From: Cristatella mucedo
Lineage: Eukaryota > Bryozoa > Phylactolaemata > Cristatellidae
DNA length: 37,000 nt
Direction of reading: 5' to 3'
NCBI GenBank assembly: GCA_009760855.2
Contig: WPIO01000232.1
Location: 188,001-225,000, forward strand
In this document: positions 9,416 to 20,057 of the stretch, piece by piece
How the letters are laid out: every line of letters begins with the position of its first letter
Numbering within the stretch: the first letter of the stretch is position 1
Notes under the pieces: model-generated
Told to the model about the DNA's origin: nothing
Database searches by the model: none
Seen by the model: only the letters and a program-made list of their open reading frames with translations
Program-made: the position numbers and the translations under genes

Positions 9416-9500
9416 TAGAGCTAAACCACATTCCTCCCGCGCTAAAGAGCGGCCTCGGGTGACTCCTAGCGTAGTGTGGACCTTTACTTGGTTTCTCCTT

Positions 9501-9516
9501 AATACCTTCGGGTATT
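9501..9516 (+). other. UUCG-capped hairpin in LINE-B leader
   Basis: AATACC, TTCG, GGTATT: a perfect 6-base-pair stem closed by the very stable UUCG tetraloop, about 75 bases upstream of where the ORF2 frame opens. Whether it is part of a larger RNA structure is not known. Confidence 0.5.
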
Positions 9517-9576
9517 CCGCTGCTATCTTCGCTGTGACTATTTATGAGCTGTCCTCGGATATGCTACACAAAATAG

Positions 9577-10860
9577 GACCTGCATAGCATAAGGTGCGAT
9601 GTCGCCATTAGTCGATACCTACCGGCAGGCCTTCTCCGGCGAGTCAGTGAGAACCTTCCTGCATCCTGCGTTCGCCCTAACAACAGCTCGGCTATCAAAC
9701 CTACGACTCGTAAGTTTAAAGCTCTGAATAGTACTTGTTACGGTAGTAGCCCACCCGCCGTAGCCCTGCGCGTTGTGAAACGTCGTCCGACGGCCGTCAC
9801 TAAGGTCCAATTCAAATTCGAAGAGCCCGCGTCCACCGGGCCGGACGCAAACGGTAGAGAATACAAGCCACTTCATCGCCGTCGCCCAGTTATTGGACAG
9901 CCTCTTAAATTCCGCCTACTAAATGTCCGCTCGCTAAAAACCAAGGGGTTAATTATCGGCGATCAGGTAGTCCATGAAAAGCTAGATGCATTTCTGCTTA
10001 CCGAAACCTGGATGACACCTTGTTCCAGTAGCTGTATTTCCAAGACCACTCCACCCGGGTTCTCATTCTATCAGTCCATGCGTTCTGACAAGGTTGGTGG
10101 AGGGGTTGCAATTGTTGTTCGCGAATCTTTTGGCTATAAAATGTGCAGTTTCTCGAATGGGTCATCGCTTGACTCGGTTGCTATCAGGTCTTCATCAAAG
10201 ACAATGCCTCTCACTGTTGTATTATACCGGCCTCCTTCTGGCTGTCTGAACTTGTTTATAGAGGAGTTTTCAGAGTTCCTCGCTAAAATATTTGTGTGTG
10301 ACATGCCGTTACTGATTGTAGGAGACTTCAATATTCACGTTGACAACCCTAGTAACAGCCAGGTCCGCTCATTTCTCGACTGTCTGGAGAATTTTGGTTT
10401 GGCCCAACGCGTTAATCATAGCACCCACGTCGGTGGCCACATTTTAGATCTCGTGATCACTAAGGATGTCCTCCCCACTGACCTTGTGGTGTGCCCACTG
10501 ATCCTCTCAGATCATTGTTCAGTCTCGTTTACTGTTCCTGCTCCCTCGTACGTACAGGGCAATGTCGAATTTGCAAAACGACGTAACTTACAAAGCATTG
10601 ACGTGGACAAGTTTTTGAAATCTGTTTGGGATGCAGGTCTTCTTGATCTGCTTTCAGACTCGCCCGGCAGCCTCGATACCCTCACTGATGCGATGAACAT
10701 AACACTCATGAGTGCTGTTGACAAGCATGCTCCCGCTCGCTCTATCCGTGTTCATAGTCGTGGAGATTCCTTTAAATTTACAAAAAAACTCCTTAAGATG
10801 CGCCGGGTTAAGCACAGGCTAGAACGTCGTTTCAAGAAATTGGGGTCTGAGGCAGATTGA
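9577..10860 (+). pseudogene. LINE-B ORF2, endonuclease domain
   Basis: An open frame of about 428 codons follows the stop at 9574-9576, with no clear ATG; the first residues are basic and low in complexity. From about 9900 it encodes an APE-like endonuclease, which in LINEs nicks target DNA to prime reverse transcription. Expected active-site residues are all present: Asn in RLLNVRSLKTKG, Glu in FLLTETWM, Asp and Asn in IVGDFNIHV, Asp in ILDLVITKD, and the SDH triad in LILSDHCSV. The GGGVAIVVR and VLYRPPSG strands are typical. The frame ends at TGA 10858-10860 inside GSEAD; continuing past the stop gives VNFKDFLRVYTRKLKK, so a TGG-to-TGA change is likely. No frameshift is visible within the domain, so this part decayed recently or little. 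Confidence 0.88.
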
Positions 10861-10925
10861 GTCAATTTTAAAGACTTCCTTCGAGTTTACACCCGAAAGC
10901 TTAAAAAAAACCAGGGCTTCTTTTT

Positions 10926-12679
10926 TTGGCTCAGCCGAAAAGTTTTCAGCCTTCTTTACTGAAAAAATTGTGCACATTCGTGCCTCCATTAAGCCCCCTC
11001 CGACCAAAGCAATAGCCGTTCCTCAACCTGTGACCTCCCTTAAAAGGTTCTCCGACGTTTCTGCAAGCGATGTGGCTGCCTTAATAAGGTCTAGCAAAAA
11101 GAGCTCGTCTCCTGAAGACCCTATACCTTCATCTCTGTGGTCTTCACTAGCAGACCAACTTAGCCCTGCCATAACCAAGATTTGTAATGCTTCTTTGGGA
11201 AAAGGGGTCGTCCCCAAGTCCTTCAAATCGGCAATCGTTAGACCTATTCTTAAAAAGCCTGGATTAGACACAGAGGTCCTAGCAAACTATCGTCCAGTTT
11301 CCATTCATCCGTTCTTATCAAAGATTCTTGAAAAAATTGTTGCTAAGCAGCTGGTTGAACATATTGAAAATAATGGAATGTCAGAAACATTTCAATCAGG
11401 GTTCAAGAGGCAGCACTCTACTGAAACTGCTCTCCTCCGTGTTAACAATGACATTCTACGTGGCAACGACGACGGGAATGTTACAGCCCTAGCTCTGCTA
11501 GATCTGTAAGCTACCTTCGACACTATTGATCACAATGTTCTGCTTGAACGATTACGAACAACGATTGGTCTGGCAGACGAAGCACTGGCGTGGTCTAAAT
11601 CATACTTGTCTGATCGTGTTCAATCCGTGTCGTGTGGGGGTAAGATCTTAGACACGAGAAGGGTCACCTGTTGAGTCCCTCAAGGGTCTGTACTTGGTCC
11701 CTTGCTGTTTTCCATTTTTACGCAACATCTGGGAAAAGTGACTAAGACCCATGGAATACGATATGACTTCTAGGCTGACGATACTCAGTTGTATTTGTCA
11801 TTTAAACCATCGGAATCTGCTGCGGCAACTGAGAAACTGAATGCTTGCCTTGCCGATATTCGATCCTGGATGTCGGAAAACTTCCTGAAACTAAACGATG
11901 ATAAAACCGAACTGTTGCTCATAGGACATCCTAAGCGTGTGGCTGGATTAAAAGGCTTTGCCGTTCTAATAGGTGATGCTGTTGTGCGGCCATCACCACG
12001 TGCTCGAAATTTAGGTGTCGTGTTCGACAGCTGCCTCAATTTCAAAAGCTCCATTCAGAAGACTGCCTCTACAGCTGGCCATCACATCCGATCCCTGTCC
12101 AAGATTAGGAGCTGTCTCCTACAGTGGCTTGTAAAAAATTTAACAAGCTCTCTAGTTCTGTCTCGGCTTGATTATTGTAATTCCCTTTTGGCTGGGCTGC
12201 CAAAAAAAGCTATTATGCCACTACAGCAGACAATGAATATGGCTGCAAGGCTGATCTTCAAGTCCCAGCGGTTTGAGCACGTGTCTCCTTTGTTGAAGGA
12301 GCTAGGATGGTTGCCGGTTGAGCGAAGGAAAAGTTCTTACGCTAACCCACAAGGCCCGCCACGGCTTGGCTCCTTCATACTTAGCTGAGCTGCTGCATCA
12401 GTTTCAGACAGAAGCTTTAGCTCTGCAGGTCCTAGACTGTGGAACTCGCTTCCACAATTCTTACGCAACGACAACTACTCTTCAACTGCCGACTATGGCA
12501 CATCCTTTTCAGGGGTCCTGAGCTGCTACTTCTATTCTACTCACTACCTCAACTGCTCTCCTGACTCTGCTATGCTTCCCACTTTCTCTTTGTTGCATGA
12601 GACGAAGTCTGTTGGCTACCGAATGCGTACCGAAAGCCGCTCAGGCTGTGAGTGCGCTATACAAAACTCTCCTGCGTAA
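10926..12679 (+). pseudogene. LINE-B ORF2, reverse transcriptase and C-terminal domains
   Basis: After a deletion and frame change near 10905-10925 one frame runs from FGSAEKFSAFFTEKI to 12388. RT landmarks in order are [103 protein letters not shown] and LNDDKTELLLIG. Three nonsense codons lie in this one frame: TAA 11507 (in LLDL-x-ATFD), TGA 11672 (before VPQGS) and TAG 11771 (in place of the Tyr of the YADD box). An 8-base deletion near 12328 and a roughly 87-base deletion near 12407 break the C-terminus. The catalytic aspartates themselves remain. The ORF would have ended at TAA 12677-12679 after IQNSPA. Confidence 0.9.
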
Positions 12680-12784
12680 CACCCACGTGGTCTTTATGAC
12701 TTTGTGGAGTTACAGACGGAGATACAATACATTAGCTTCGATACAATTAGATACAATACAACATTAGTTTGATTAGACACAATA

Positions 12785-13190
12785 CAACACAATGAGTCAG
12801 AGAGGGACGGGTAAGATGCCTATTCTGATTAGGAAGCAGTTTGAACAGGTAGGCTTGTGCAATAGAACAAGAGGACCTACAAGTAAGTGAAACAATCTGG
12901 AAAGCGATATGCTTCGTGACGGGGAGCCAGTGCAGGTCGGTGAGAAGTGGTTCATTGGGCAATCGGGATGTCATTAGGCGATTGTGATGACCATGGTGGA
13001 CAACCGCAGCTTCAGAGTCTGCACCAACAGTAAGTGCGTTCGTGCACAAGCCGGAGACTTGAAAGTAGTGAGCTACAAGAGCTGATACCGGAAGTCACAA
13101 ATACGCGGAACAACTTAGATACGGTATTAAATTCGAATATAATTTGCAAAGTTACTTAGCTGATAGACGACTATTAACCTAAGGCTGGCG
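12785..13190 (-). pseudogene. diverged LINE-A-like polyprotein remnant
   Basis: The minus strand encodes LLTDLHWLPVTKHIAFQIVS and a degraded AYLFKLLPNQNRH stretch. These correspond to LLADLHWLPVKQRIDFKVLS and AYLSDILPHQAKH of LINE-A. Further along (13020-13190) are decayed matches to the LVQNSAARLV, LDFCNSLL and SLDDHISS regions. Similarity is clearly lower than among the other LINE-A copies, so this is an old copy or a related family. No 3' UTR or tail is recognisable. Confidence 0.7.
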
Positions 13191-14419
13191 TCTAGAGAAA
13201 GGACACATTGGGAACAAGACACCAGATTGCCTGCAGATGCAGCAGAATGATGCACCAGATGCACCAGTCTGCAGATGCAGCAGAAGAAACGAAGCTCGAT
13301 TTTTTGAGGGAGACTAAAACCATTTCTTCAGTAGCTATGGAAACTGCAGTAAATCCTTTGCGTATTTATAACAAAAGACCAATTTCGCGTCTCCATTGTG
13401 TGTCGGTAAAAACGTGGAGGTTTGGTGTTGTAGAATAAAGTTGCCCTACATATCGATGCCAAGTTGATCTTGCTAAGCTTGTCTTTCGGATAATCGTGCA
13501 TCAAGCGACTCGACTGAGATAGTAATCGTAGAAGGTAAAATAATTATATCACGGCAGAAAGATCCAGGCTGGTGGCTGGTGGCATTGACGGCTCAGGAAC
13601 TTACAGATAATTCTTCACCTGCTCATCTATTGCTTGCTTCGCAGAAATTGATACAGTTGTGCAAAAATAATTCGTGTATTTATGGTAAACTCGTTTGATT
13701 CCTTTAAGGCTTTGCGATATACAGCCGAGGTGCTCGCCGTGTAAGTAGGACACATCCGGTGGATAAATATCCACCGAATATGTTCTAACCGCTGAATGCT
13801 AGCCTCTTAGTGATCCCGTAGCGCTTCCTGTTTGTTCCATTTTTCCTAATGCGCATGGCACAACGTCGAGTGTTAATCAATTGTTTAACGTCAAGGTAAA
13901 TACGTATGGCAGACGGCCCCTCAATTTGTCCGTTCGTGCCTGAGAGGCATCTTGTGTGAGATACGGACAATCTCACACACTGCACGTTCAGTTGTTCTTA
14001 GACGTCAGTGAATCTCCTGAAACTTACAGGGACTAAATATTGCAGTTACCTCCATATAGAAATGATAGCATTACGACTGAAGCTGACTTATGTTTAATTG
14101 CAATTGAAAACTCGATGGTGAGACCATCGGAGAATGCTGGAATCTAGATGTAGGCTAAGCTTCACAACCCTCTCCAGCACCAACTTCCGGCGGAGCACAC
14201 CGGAGCTATGTTATCACTTTTTTCGACTCCCAGTCAACAAGGCTACAAGCTTAAAAGTGTGTCGCAGAGGTTAGAAATTAAATGCAGTAATATCGCAGTG
14301 TCTTCTAGCATTTGGGATCGAACCACTAAAGTGCTGGAAAACCATTTTTAAAACCATCTCGAGGTGAAAATGGTAACCTGAATTCAACCTGCTCACGCCA
14401 TTTTCAGCCTCGTTTTAGT
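13191..14419. other. unassigned sequence
   Basis: Over 1.2 kb with no convincing gene. CTGCAGATGCAGCAGAA occurs twice (about 13230 and 13270), a small local duplication. A 76-codon plus-strand frame at 13208-13438 and a 66-codon minus-strand frame at 13785-13985 show no recognisable domains. Confidence 0.5.
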
Positions 14420-14422
14420 CAT

Positions 14423-14470
14423 ACATTACATTACATAGTCAAATTTATGTAGCGCATTAATAGAGCATTT
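14423..14470 (-). repeat. possible retroposon tail with TACAT repeats
   Basis: The plus strand has CATACATTACATTACATAG followed by TTTATGTAGCGCATTAATAGA, which on the minus strand resembles an ending of the GGGCGCTATACAAATG type plus pentamer repeats. It would be a SINE or LINE terminus with a different tail, but the match is short. Confidence 0.3.
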
Positions 14471-14911
14471 AAGGCTGAGCTCGTCAAGCAGCTAGTGCTT
14501 AGTCAAACTGACGATTTTCATTTTTGCCAACCATGACTGACGTCAGTGCTTTCCATTATCTCGATGGAAGCTTTGGCACTACAGCTCGTGCTCAATTCAG
14601 TTACCCAGCATCATACTTTCCGTTATCTAGCATTCTACTTTCCGAGATCTATACGCACTCGCCCAGCGTTGAGCTTGGTGTCTGTGCATTTTATGCTCAC
14701 GATAATTTGCATTTACCTAAAGAAATTCTTTGCTATGTATTTGTATATAAAAACGAGGCCTGGCGGCCGCATGCATTTGGTCCTGCAGAGATACAAACGA
14801 ATAGTGGGATAGTAATGTTAGCTCTGTCAGCCACAGACCAATTTTGATGTGTGGATTTCAAATTTAATGTTAATAGAGCAGTTCTTATGCATGAGTACTA
14901 CACATTCCAGT
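14471..14911. other. unassigned sequence with one 107-codon frame
   Basis: A plus-strand frame at 14524-14847 begins MPTMTDVSAFHYLDGSF and has no motif I recognise. A second frame overlaps the same bases, so coding potential is doubtful. It could be chance. Confidence 0.35.
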
Positions 14912-15235
14912 CGTCGTGAACTCAGTCCCGACTTCCATCACGTCATCCCCCGACTTGAAGACATTTAAAAAGAGATTTCAAACGCATCTATTTATCACAG
15001 AGTTCTAGTGGGTTCTTGTGATTCGTCTTTTGTGTGCTTATGCGTGCTGACGCTGTGCACGCTGCCACTAATCACACTTGCATGCTGACCCTGAGCGTTC
15101 CACCCTTAACCATGTTATTCTTGTTGTTTATCGAGCATGCTACAACTACCCATTTGATCGCATGTCCTTTGCAGCAAATTTTAAGCGCCAAGAAGGAGGT
15201 TGAGCTCTCTTATGGCGCTTTATCAAGTGTTTTGT
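14912..15235 (+). mobile_element. LINE-A 3' fragment
   Basis: It begins in the sequence for NSVPTS (GTGAACTCAGTCCCGAC), continues through LKTFKKRFQTHLF-like codons, the 3' UTR and the terminal hairpin region (AAGCGCC, then CTCTTATGGCGC). It ends in a T-rich tail (TTTTGTTTTTATTTATTATT) rather than a clean ATT array. Confidence 0.85.
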
Positions 15236-15880
15236 TTTTATTTATTATTTTTGTTTTTATTTTATTTGTTTTTTGTTTTTGTTTATAAAAATGTCATTAT
15301 TATTTATAATAATTCTCACGCAAGTGACTAAAGGTAACGCTTTGATTCAGTCAGCTCAATCCTGTAAAATATAGCAGCAAAACTAATAATAGCAATATTA
15401 GCATATAGATGAGACGTCTGAAGGAATTCCGCAGTGCTTGATTCTTTCAGAGAACTGCAGAAAGATAGAAAACGTGCCATGTCGTCATAGGCCGTTGGAA
15501 TGATGACTTCAGAAACCAACAGGTGAGAAATATTATCGGCTCACCCTGTGGAATAGCGCCGAGGCTCAATAAGAAATCAGCTTCACAGCACACCCTGCCC
15601 AAGTGTGGCAAATGATTAGAGCATAGCCTCGCACACGCAGTTGCGACTTCGCTAGCAAATACGCCGTGCACGTGCGTTACGTAGTGCTGGCTCAGCTTTT
15701 TTTGCAGCCACGAGGTTGCAGCCACCAGCAGCAGCAGTAGCTCGATCCGCGTCCCGTGCGCAGCAACGAGAGACGGAAGCTCATGTAATAGTTATGCTGA
15801 GAACTTGAGGCTCGCGATAGTTAAACAACACTGACCAGGACGAAATGCAGCGAAAGCGCCTTGCATATCTATAAACAAAT
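15236..15880. other. unassigned sequence
   Basis: T-rich at the start (an extension of the LINE-A tail), then mixed sequence, with CAGCAG triplets near 15729. A 92-codon minus-strand frame at 15447-15725 has no recognised features. Confidence 0.45.
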
Positions 15881-15892
15881 AAATAAATAAAT

Positions 15893-16062
15893 CCTAGCTG
15901 ATTAAGCAGCTTCTTTTTGTATAGCGACAGAAGAGCCTTTACGGCTATCACCACCGCTTGCAGTAGCGATAAAGGATCGCCCACCGCAGGAATCGAACCC
16001 ACGACCTCGGGACTGAGGTCGTGAAAGCAACCGCATTAGCTAGTGTGCCATCACGGCTCTAC
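15893..16062 (-). mobile_element. SINE1, full-length-looking
   Basis: On the minus strand the head has GATGGCACACTAGCTAATGC (A-box region) and GTGGGTTCGATTCC (B box), with a CCTC/GAGG hairpin where a long variable arm would sit. The body GGGCGATCCTTTAT and AGGCTCTTCTGTCGCTAT follow, then the tail GCTGCTTAATCAGC and an (AAAT)n run at 15880-15892. The A-box wording and long variable arm resemble a class II tRNA such as tRNA-Leu; that origin is an inference. Confidence 0.82.
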
Positions 16063-16205
16063 GTATCACCAAGACGCTGCTGATTTTACATGACTACTTC
16101 GGTTACGTTACGACGGTGCTGATAACGCAAACGTGGTCATTGCAAGGAAAATGTGTCCCCAAATGATCTGAGCATCTAACTGTATCACATGAGACACAAT
16201 TTATC

Positions 16206-16457
16206 CTTATGTAATGTATGTAATGTATCTCCGTCAGTAACTCCACAAAGTCATAAAGACCATGTGGGCGTTACGCAGGAGAGTTTTGTATAGCCCACTC
16301 ACAGCCTAAGCGGCTTTCGGTACGCATTCGGTAGCCAACAGACTTCGTCTCACGCAACAAAGAGAAAGTGGGAAGCATAGCAGAGTCAGGAGAGCAGTTG
16401 AGGTAGTGAGTAGCATAGAAGTAGCAGTTCAGGACCGCTGAAAAAGATGTGCCATCC
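16206..16457 (-). mobile_element. LINE-B 3' fragment, minus strand
   Basis: It starts with ATGTAATGTATGTAATGTAT and the CTCCGTC terminal motif. The minus strand then reads up into the coding end (GCEWAIQNSPA near 16290, SVGYRMRTESR near 16330). It ends at the sequence for GTSFS near 16457, where an oppositely oriented LINE-B-like copy begins. Confidence 0.85.
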
Positions 16458-16479
16458 TTGACATTTAAGCCAGGCTCGA

Positions 16480-17070
16480 GTAACCAAACTACGCTCGTCG
16501 TCATTCGTACCTCGCTGATCTGCTGCACCAGTCTCAGCCTCCTCGTGCTCTCAGGTCCTCTATGAGCAATGCATTATCTGTCCCATTCCTCAGCTTACAG
16601 ACCGTTGGCGATAGAAGCTTTAGCTCTCACGGTCCTACCCCGTGGAACTGGCTTCCGAAATTCTCACGCAACGACATCTACTCTCGTGCTGCCGACTGAG
16701 GCGCATCATGTCCTGTCCTGTCCTGTCCTGAGCTGCTATTTACGTGCTATCTCACTTCCTCGACTGCCTTCCTGACTCAGCTATGCTTCTCACAATCTCT
16801 TTGCTTTGTGAGCCTGTTGCACTTCCTCGACTGCCTTCCTGACTCAGCTATGCTTCTCACAATCTCTTTGCTATGTGAGCCTGTTGCACTTCCTCGACTG
16901 CCTTCCTGATTCAGCTATGCTTCTCACAATCTCTTTGTTTTGTGAGCCTGTTGGCTATACCGCATGCCTACCGAAAGCCGGTTAAACTTTGAGTCAAGCT
17001 GCAGAGAATTCTCCTGCATAACCACCCACTCAGTGTTTGTGGCTTTGTAGAGTCACAGACCGTACATTAC
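16480..17070 (+). mobile_element. diverged LINE-B-like 3' fragment
   Basis: Similarity to LINE-B runs from the SYLADLLHQSQP-like codons (ATTCGTACCTCGCTGATCTG) through GDRSFSSHGPTPWNWLP to the end GTCACAGACCGTACATTACG. The body has drifted in base composition and contains a triple 67-base tandem repeat. It is a second subfamily or an older copy. No intact frame is left. Confidence 0.7.
16754..16954. repeat. 67-base tandem repeat, three copies
   Basis: Units start at 16754, 16821 and 16888 with ACTTCCTCGACTGCCTTCCT and end with TTTGTGAGCCTGTTG or a close variant. They differ from each other at only a few positions. In LINE-B the unit corresponds to the coding segment that includes the words for DSAMLPTFSL. 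Since 67 is not a multiple of three, the amplification destroys the frame. Confidence 0.92.
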
Positions 17071-17311
17071 GTCTGCGCCTAGTCTATTTGCAATCGGCTA
17101 GGTAGCTCTTCCGAAGGGCAGTATGTTTTTGGCAGGACCGATCAGCATGGAGAAGGGGGTCATGAGCTCTGGCTAATCTACTTGGACTAATCTGACCGGT
17201 TGGGCGGCGACCGCCAGCGTCCCTGCTTAATCCTCGCTCCGCCTCGCCTCGGGGGCCCGCCCCCACTACCATCCCCCCTGCATAGGCAGAGCGGATGCTT
17301 GCTTGTCTGTC

Positions 17312-17617
17312 ACGACATTCCCTGACTTGACAACATTTAAAAAGAAACTAAAAATGCACCTATTTATGACAGCATTTAGATGGGTCCCTGTGATTCGTCC
17401 TTCGTGTGCTTATGTGTGCTGACACTGTGCATGCTCCCACAAACCGCACTTGCATGCTGACCCTGTGCATGTCACCCCTAACCACGCTATTCATTATGTT
17501 TATCAAGCATGACACCACTCACCATTCGAAAGTGTTTTCTTTGCAGCAAACGTAAAGCACCTAGAAAAAGATTGAGTCATATGAGGGGCTTTATCAAGTG
17601 TATTATTATTATTAATT
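17312..17617 (+). mobile_element. LINE-A 3' fragment
   Basis: It starts in the PDLTTFK codons (CCCTGACTTGACAACATTTA), followed by the end of the coding region, a complete 3' UTR, the hairpin region (AAAGCACCTAGAAAAAGATT) and TATTATTATTATTA. The hairpin partner arm is damaged (ATATGAGGGGC). Confidence 0.87.
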
Positions 17618-17624
17618 AAAACCG

Positions 17625-17775
17625 AGTCTCAGTTCAGGGGTAAGGTGCTCGCTCTTCTCATCCCATATCGCGGGTTCGAGTCCTACAGTGGACGATCTCT
17701 TCTTGCTGGCCACTGCAAGCAGTGGCGAAAGCTTTAAAAAAGATTTTTCTGCTGTTTTATAGATGAGGCTGTTAA
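17625..17775 (+). mobile_element. SINE1 variant
   Basis: Head GAGTCTCAGTTCAGGGGTAA with B box GGGTTCGAGTCC, body GACGATCTCTTCTTGC and CACTGCAAGCAGTGGCG, tail TAGATGAGGCTGTTAAGTCA. It directly follows the ATT tail of the LINE-A fragment, so it may have inserted into that tail. Confidence 0.72.
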
Positions 17776-17843
17776 GTCAAGTTAACACTTTGTATAGATG
17801 ATTAGACATCATCGGTTGTGTAGCATCAGAAAAGCTCCAAGTC

Positions 17844-17970
17844 TAATGTAATGCGCGTGTATCTCCGTCAGTAAGTTCATGAAGCTACAAAGGTTATGTG
17901 ACTACTACGCAGGAGAATATTGTATAGCGCACTCAAAATCCTAAGCGGCTTTCAGTAGTCGCTTCCTAGC
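17844..17970 (-). mobile_element. LINE-B 3' end stub, minus strand
   Basis: TAATGTAATGCGCGTGTATC and CTCCGTCAGTAAG are the reversed LINE-B terminus, followed by GCAGGAGAATATTGTATAGC and AAGCGGCTTTCAGT. Similarity ends near 17970. Confidence 0.72.
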
Positions 17971-18961
17971 CTGTTTGCGGCTGGGAATGCTGGGATTGCC
18001 GCCAGCAGCCATCGAACGCACATCCGAAGGATGAGCCGCTCACCCCGCTAAGGTAAGCAGAACGCGGAGCGTTCGAGGCACGAGCCCAGAGCGGTTCAAT
18101 CCGGGGCGGAAGCGGCGCTCATCCCCCGAGCGGTCGCCGGTAACTTCGGAATCCGCAATAAACCACAAACCAGCTTTGGGTGCACCGCCAGATGGCAACC
18201 GCTAAAGCGCTGGCATCAGGTAAACAGCCTCTTGTGGCGCAGCACATCAGCGTCGTAAGCGGCAGCAGATACGTAGCATTTACACCTAGGTTGATGATTT
18301 GACCCTAGCAGACGTTATGTACATCTTCGTCGAGCGCAGTCGTAGATACGAGGCACCGTATGAAAATAAGAGGGGGCTATTTGCAGCCCGTGCACCTGTT
18401 CGTTGTCAGACTGATGTCGCATAACTCGAGAGTATTTTTAGCGAGGGTAAAATCTGGGAATACTTGCACGAAAAACCTCGAGGGGAAACAAATATAAACG
18501 AATGTAAACGACAAAAACAAACCGACTCAGTTAGGAGCTAGAATGGTGAAGCCTAGAGCTAAGCGCAACCGTTCTATACTGAGCTCGAGCATGCGCACAA
18601 GTGCTTGCAGGCTTAGAAGGCGAATCGCTCAGAAGTGCTCCTTGCGAGTGTGCAGACGCTACAGCCCCGCGGAGCCCGTATGCGGTGAGCGAGCGCATCT
18701 GAAGATTCGCGTTTTCTGCTGAGAGCCGAAGTCTACTCTTGCACTCTGCGTAAGTACGTAAGTGTGTTTGCTCAGTTATTGACGTCACGTCCCGACGGAG
18801 CACGCGGTCCCAGGATCGGTTTTCTGTTTATTCTCATTTTACCTGCGTGCTAGAAGACTATCCGAAGGTAGCCGCGTCGCTAGGCGACATGATCGGCAAG
18901 TCGCGCCCGAGACGGCCAGCGTCGATCAGGAATTGGGCCAATCGGACGGCCACTAGCTGTG

Positions 18962-18976
18962 CCCCCCCCCCCCCCC
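18962..18976. repeat. C15 homopolymer
   Basis: Fifteen consecutive C residues, followed by GCGGG; the minus strand could form a G-quadruplex. Such runs are also prone to length errors in assemblies. Confidence 0.9.
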
Positions 18977-19395
18977 GCGGGCTTTCCGACGGAAGGAGAT
19001 TGCTCGGGTCGAGATGTCGGATGCCGAACGGCCGCGAGACGGCTTCCGTCTCTCTTCCGGTACCCGGTGGACTTCTGCTGCGGCATTTCTCTCGCCGCCA
19101 CTTTGGCTGGCGAACATACTAAGACCCACCCGCTCATGTCGTAAAAGAAAAGACGCGCGCGCCTACTCAGCAGCAGCAGGTGCGCGTAGTCTCCTCGTAC
19201 GCATGTAGTTTTCGTTGGAAGCAGCGGAAGAGCAATTTCTCTAATGCAGGAACAGCTCTTGGCGCCCTGCCAGGCACGAATACCGCACACGCAGGAGCTC
19301 TTCCGACTTTCGGATTGAACGCAGATCGATGCAGCTCGGCAGACCGATTGCGTACAGTAAACGGTGGCAAGCGAGTGAGAAGAAAATACTGTCTG

Positions 19396-19560
19396 ACTTA
19401 ACAGCCTCTTTTGCAGAGCGACCGAACAGCCTTTTCGGGGCTATCGCCGCAGCCTGCATCGCTATTTAAGGATCGCCTACCGCACGATTCGAACCCACGA
19501 CCTCAGGACCGAGGTCGTGAAAAGCAACCGCCTTACCTAGTGTGCCGTCGCGGCGTGCCT
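19396..19560 (-). mobile_element. SINE1, full-length-looking
   Basis: The minus strand reads head CGGCACACTAGGTAAGGCGG, anticodon-loop-like GGTTGCTTTTCACGACC, B box GGGTTCGAATCG, body GGCGATCCTTAAATAG and tail AAAGAGGCTGTTAAGTCAG. It is embedded in the CpG-dense region. Confidence 0.8.
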
Positions 19561-20057
19561 ACGAGAAAGACGACTTCTTCTACCTCCTCCACCGCAGACG
19601 GCGTCGTGACGGCAAGATGGAGTGGTTGACGAGCGGAAGACGCAAAGAGTAAGCGAGCGACGGCCGCGCTGGCGGCAGAGCGATAGCGTAGACGGCTCTA
19701 TCGCCGGATCGTGCGATCCGTGCGATCAGCGCCCGAGGCGAGGCTCGTCTGAAGTTCGCTCTCGAAGGCAAAGGGCGTTCAATCGCGGCGCTGCGCCAGG
19801 CGCCTTCGAGCTCCGCGAATGCAACGGATGCGCGCGAGTGGCACCACCGAGAGCGCGCGTCGACTGTGCGCTCGCTCAAGGCGTCGATCCGATACTGCTC
19901 GTTGAACCTCGGCAAAATATCTGCGGCTAGCGCTCGCGGCGGCGGCGAAAGTTCTCGGCTTAATCCGCCGCAGCTATCGAGTGGCTCCAGTCTCTAGTTT
20001 CTTTCGCTGTTCATGCTTGCTAAATGCTCATGCTCGCGACGTAAGTCTTTTGCCTGT

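Larger units (their letters stand above)
9420..12760 (+). mobile_element. LINE-B, nearly complete but inactivated L2/CR1-type LINE
   Basis: The longest element in the window. In order it has a short non-coding leader (9420-9576), an apurinic-type endonuclease domain (about 9900-10560), a linker with an internal deletion (about 10860-10930), a reverse transcriptase (about 11060-11810) and the C-terminal region. The coding end is the TAA at 12677-12679, followed by a roughly 60-base 3' UTR and degenerate ATACAATACATTAG repeats. No separate ORF1 is seen upstream, so either it is 5' truncated or the family lacks one. It carries three nonsense codons in the RT frame, one at the end of the endonuclease frame, and deletions near 10905, 12328 and 12407. 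It cannot move by itself. The clade assignment rests on motif resemblance only. Confidence 0.9.
17975..20000. other. CpG-dense region without an identified gene
   Basis: Visibly richer in G+C and in CG dinucleotides than the flanks, most strongly at 18000-18250 and 18840-19980. Long overlapping frames occur on both strands, as expected when stop codons are rare in GC-rich DNA, and none contains a domain I recognise. A SINE1 (19396-19560) lies inside. It may be a promoter-type CpG island or simply GC-rich DNA. Confidence 0.45.

Noticed and set aside
14524-14847. 107-codon plus-strand frame as a gene
   Set aside because: No recognised motif, an overlapping 88-codon frame in another phase, and no start or splice context to support it.
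16754-16954. CRISPR-like array
   Set aside because: The 67-base units are directly adjacent with no unique spacers, in a eukaryotic LINE remnant.
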